Assembly: GCA_001724315.1 (NCBI GenBank)
Contig: MEEC01000170.1
Span: 1 to 6,035, forward strand
DNA: 6,035 nucleotides
Origin: Lautropia sp. SCN 70-15
GTDB taxonomy: Bacteria > Pseudomonadota > Gammaproteobacteria > Burkholderiales > Burkholderiaceae_E
Direction of reading: 5' to 3'
Shown here: positions 5,817 through 6,035 of the stretch, piece after piece
Position numbering within the stretch: position 1 is the stretch's first letter
Layout of the letters: every line of letters begins with the position of its first letter
Position numbers and translations under genes: made by a program
The notes under the pieces: model-generated
The model's input: the letters and a program-made list of their open reading frames with translations, nothing else
Told to the model about the DNA's origin: nothing
Database searches by the model: none

Positions 5817-6035
5817 TTACTTGGCGGCCTTGTCTCCGCCGTTCGGCGCGCTGCCGGATTCGTCCTTCGCCTTGGCGACCTCCACGGTCCGGCCCTGCAG
5901 CAGGTTGAGCGCCTGGCGCAGCTGGTGGTCGTCGGCCGAGCCGAACTCGACCGGCTTGCGATCGCGAAGCTTGGGGTCGATCTCGTCCTGGCCGCGCGGC
6001 GCCGCGATCTTGGAAGTCGAGTGCATGGCCTGCAG
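5817..6035 (-). CDS. S41-family carboxy-terminal processing protease, C-terminal end (partial)
   Basis: Only the last 72 residues and the TAA stop (5817-5819) are in the window; the frame is open to the right edge. The segment DPKLRDRKPVEFGSADDHQ followed by LRQALNLLQGR matches what I remember of the C-terminal tail of Burkholderiales CtpA/Prc-type proteases, which end in a charged, Lys/Ala-rich stretch as seen here. Such enzymes are periplasmic Ser/Lys-dyad proteases with a PDZ domain; those parts are not visible, so the call rests on the tail and on its place before the MoeB-like gene. An ATG at 6024-6026 could suggest a small complete gene of 69 residues, but the open frame on both sides of it and the homology favour a truncated large gene. 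It would be the first visible gene of the minus-strand operon. Confidence 0.68.
   Translation of the reverse strand: MQAMHSTSKIAAPRGQDEIDPKLRDRKPVEFGSADDHQLRQALNLLQGRTVEVAKAKDESGSAPNGGDKAAK

Overview
The window is a GC-rich (roughly 70% by eye) chromosomal segment that looks like a betaproteobacterium of the order Burkholderiales. The basis is gene content and order recalled from that group: a pyrimidine 5'-nucleotidase next to SlmA, and a CtpA-type protease next to a MoeB/ThiF-family enzyme. The genus cannot be read from the sequence. No RNA gene, insertion sequence, CRISPR array, phage gene or toxin/defence module was found.

Left part, plus strand. Bases 1-233 hold no gene I can support, but they are densely palindromic: two nested stems, a third perfect hairpin with the same GCA loop, a weaker hairpin, and a long hairpin just before the first start codon. 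Then come a HAD-family pyrimidine 5'-nucleotidase (234-932) and slmA (929-1579), overlapping by ATGA. A 282-base gap follows, with a 23-bp tandem repeat, a good sigma70-type promoter and a leader of about 185 nt. It leads into rhlE (1862-3178), a DEAD-box RNA helicase.

Right part, minus strand. Reading from the right edge leftwards there is the C-terminal end of an S41 carboxy-terminal processing protease (cut by the window edge), a MoeB/ThiF-like E1 enzyme starting at TTG 5812, and recQ starting at GTG 5063. The spacing is 4 nt and then a GTGA overlap, so these three look like one translationally coupled operon. recQ and rhlE converge and their 3' ends overlap by 32 bp, with no intrinsic terminator between them.

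Functionally this is mostly housekeeping: nucleotide turnover, coupling of cell division to chromosome position, RNA remodelling, DNA repair, sulfur-carrier activation and periplasmic proteolysis. I see no convincing new multi-gene system. The points most worth a second look are the palindromic element at 48-159, the long rhlE leader with its upstream tandem repeat, and the overlapping convergent 3' ends of two helicase genes.
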